The position numbers and the translations under genes are program-made. Below, piece after piece: positions 35,244-36,207 of a stretch of DNA of 36,207 nt (positions within the stretch are counted from its first letter, which is position 1; each line of letters starts with the position of its first letter). Source of the DNA: Nephromyces sp. MM_2019 (Eukaryota > Apicomplexa > Aconoidasida > Nephromycida); NCBI GenBank assembly GCA_015657535.1, contig JADHZB010000584.1:1-36207 (forward strand). Direction: 5' to 3'. The notes under the pieces are model-generated. The model saw only the letters and a list, made by a program, of their open reading frames with translations. It made no database searches and had not been told where the DNA came from.

Positions 35244-36127
35244 TTAGTGGCTATTCTTGATATATCTCGCGATTGTTTTATTCATCTGAAACATATTTAT
35301 CTGAAAATTAAAAAAAAAAAATTAGTTATGGAGCTAAATTTTCTAGTAAGTTTTTTGTTTTTCCTTACTCTGGATTGCTCCAAAATCTTTATCAACTTTT
35401 TATCAGGTATGATATCACGCTGTAGATAGTGAGCATATAGATATGTATAGTAATTACAAATGAATACAATTTTTGATTATGATACATGATATAGATAGTA
35501 GCAAAAATAACTCATAATATGCTTACCTTATTTGTTGGGTCCTGTAAAGAATTCGCCTTGATGTATGACCACCTAAATGAAAAATTATTTTGATAATAAA
35601 TCACACATTCTAATTGTTTGTCATTATAGAAATATAACCCTTGGACATATGTAGATACATGCTCGTGTTTATTAACATATCAAATTCACACACAAAACTC
35701 ATACAAATGTAAAAATAAATACACATGTAACGCACACATAATTTATCACACACATGTAATATAGTTCATATATACTAAAAAAGCACACATAGATAACATA
35801 TTACAGTACATGTTGCATAATATACAAAACATCAAACTGTACCCAACCATTTTCATAAACATCAACTTACGCACCCACATCATCTGTACATATACATGAC
35901 AAACATTATGCCTACAACACATAAAAACCTCACACAAATCCAGCAAACACATATCAGATCACATAAGCATATACATACACAGCTTTTGTGACATCAATTC
36001 TGGACGCAGTCGAGGTTCCCATAAATTCATCCAATGGTGGAAGAATTTGACATTTTTTATGAAGGCCAGTCAACTTTTGTGAGTCACCCTTACTTAGTAT
36101 TTTTGTAGCACTTTGGACGAAATTCAT
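35244..36127 (-). CDS. Small single-domain SWIB/MDM2 protein
   Basis: Four exons on the minus strand: 36127-35979, 35572-35527, 35419-35369, 35300-35244, giving 100 residues with matching phases. After a basic N-terminus (MNFVQSATKILSKGDSQKLT) almost the whole protein is one SWIB domain: ILPPLDEFMGTSTASRIDVT, KAVWSYIKANSLQDPTNKRD, IIPDKKLIKILEQSR, and a final helix MFQMNKTIARYIKNSH. The WxYIKxxxLQDPxNKR core is diagnostic. SWIB domains occur in SWI/SNF subunits (BAF60) and, as stand-alone proteins, in plant organelles, chlamydiae and protists. The N-terminus has no acidic residue before Asp15 and could be an organelle-targeting peptide, or the protein could be nuclear; the sequence does not decide. 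Intron 1 (406 bases) is CA-rich on the plus strand, and a 68-codon minus-strand frame inside it is rejected. The start is the first in-frame ATG. Confidence 0.9.
35640..35978. repeat. CA-rich low-complexity block inside the SWIB gene intron
   Basis: The plus strand is dense in CACACA and ACATA words over about 340 bases, wholly within intron 1 of the minus-strand SWIB gene. On the transcribed RNA this reads as UG-rich. The block resembles the CA block at 15.54-15.91 kb and is the reverse complement in style of the TG blocks at 1.4-3.6 kb and 19.3-21.1 kb. Confidence 0.75.
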
Positions 36128-36207
36128 CTCCAATAAAAATTTAGAAAGAGTAGTATATAATATGTCGATGTATCGAATTGATTTATATAAATATATATAT
36201 ATATATA
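36128..36207. repeat. A+T-rich window end with (TA)n
   Basis: Only 80 bases remain upstream of the SWIB start codon, ending in a (TA)n run from about 36189. The promoter of the SWIB gene would lie here or beyond the window. Confidence 0.7.

Noticed and set aside
35746..35952. 68-codon minus-strand frame rich in Met and Cys
   Set aside because: It lies wholly inside intron 1 of the SWIB gene and reflects the CA/TG repeat.

Overview
This is eukaryotic nuclear DNA from an A+T-rich (about three quarters A+T by eye), intron-rich but gene-compact organism using the standard genetic code (TAA, TAG and TGA all act as stops). Introns are GT-AG, mostly 60-600 bases, and sit between short exons. Short introns, single-copy housekeeping genes, an RS-domain PRP4 kinase, a single-domain SWIB protein and an S1/P1 nuclease-family protein suggest a unicellular protist, possibly an alveolate or apicomplexan relative. 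The sequence alone does not fix the species.

Layout. 1-3640 is low-complexity DNA: (TA)n, a CA block, then 2.2 kb of TG-rich sequence, with one possible minus-strand exon at 1352-1413. 3651-4047 holds exon-like fragments. 5214-6821 encodes an intronless PUB + CAP/SCP fusion and 7346-7861 an EF-hand protein. 8612-11128 (+) is a ten-exon gene reconstructed here; its product looks like a BLUF/TEX47-type ferredoxin-like domain. 11427-11822 (-) encodes the proteasome maturation factor UMP1/POMP. 13361-14479 (+) and 16610-17215 (+) encode ribosomal proteins eL30 and uL15 (L27a). 17730-19977 (-) encodes a NAP1/SET histone chaperone in seven exons. 20.0-22.1 kb is TG-rich and apparently empty, and 22.15-23.95 kb carries broken coding-like fragments that may be a relic gene. 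24130-27216 (-) encodes PRP4 kinase in eleven exons. 29336-31069 (+) encodes a membrane-anchored S1/P1 nuclease homologue that appears to have lost most zinc ligands. 32099-34626 (+) encodes a TerD-like domain plus coiled coil in eight exons. 35244-36127 (-) encodes a 100-residue SWIB/MDM2 protein in four exons.

The genes are not an operon. They are mainly informational: translation (eL30, uL15), proteasome assembly (UMP1), chromatin (NAP1, SWIB) and splicing (PRP4). Between them lie unusual architectures: PUB-CAP, TerD-coiled coil, a BLUF-like fold without the flavin glutamine, and a likely dead S1/P1 nuclease. Several genes have very small first coding exons (2, 6 and 7 codons), so ORF-based annotation would miss their true starts. 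All spliced models were inferred by hand from reading frame, splice-site consensus and protein-family fit, and have no transcript support here.
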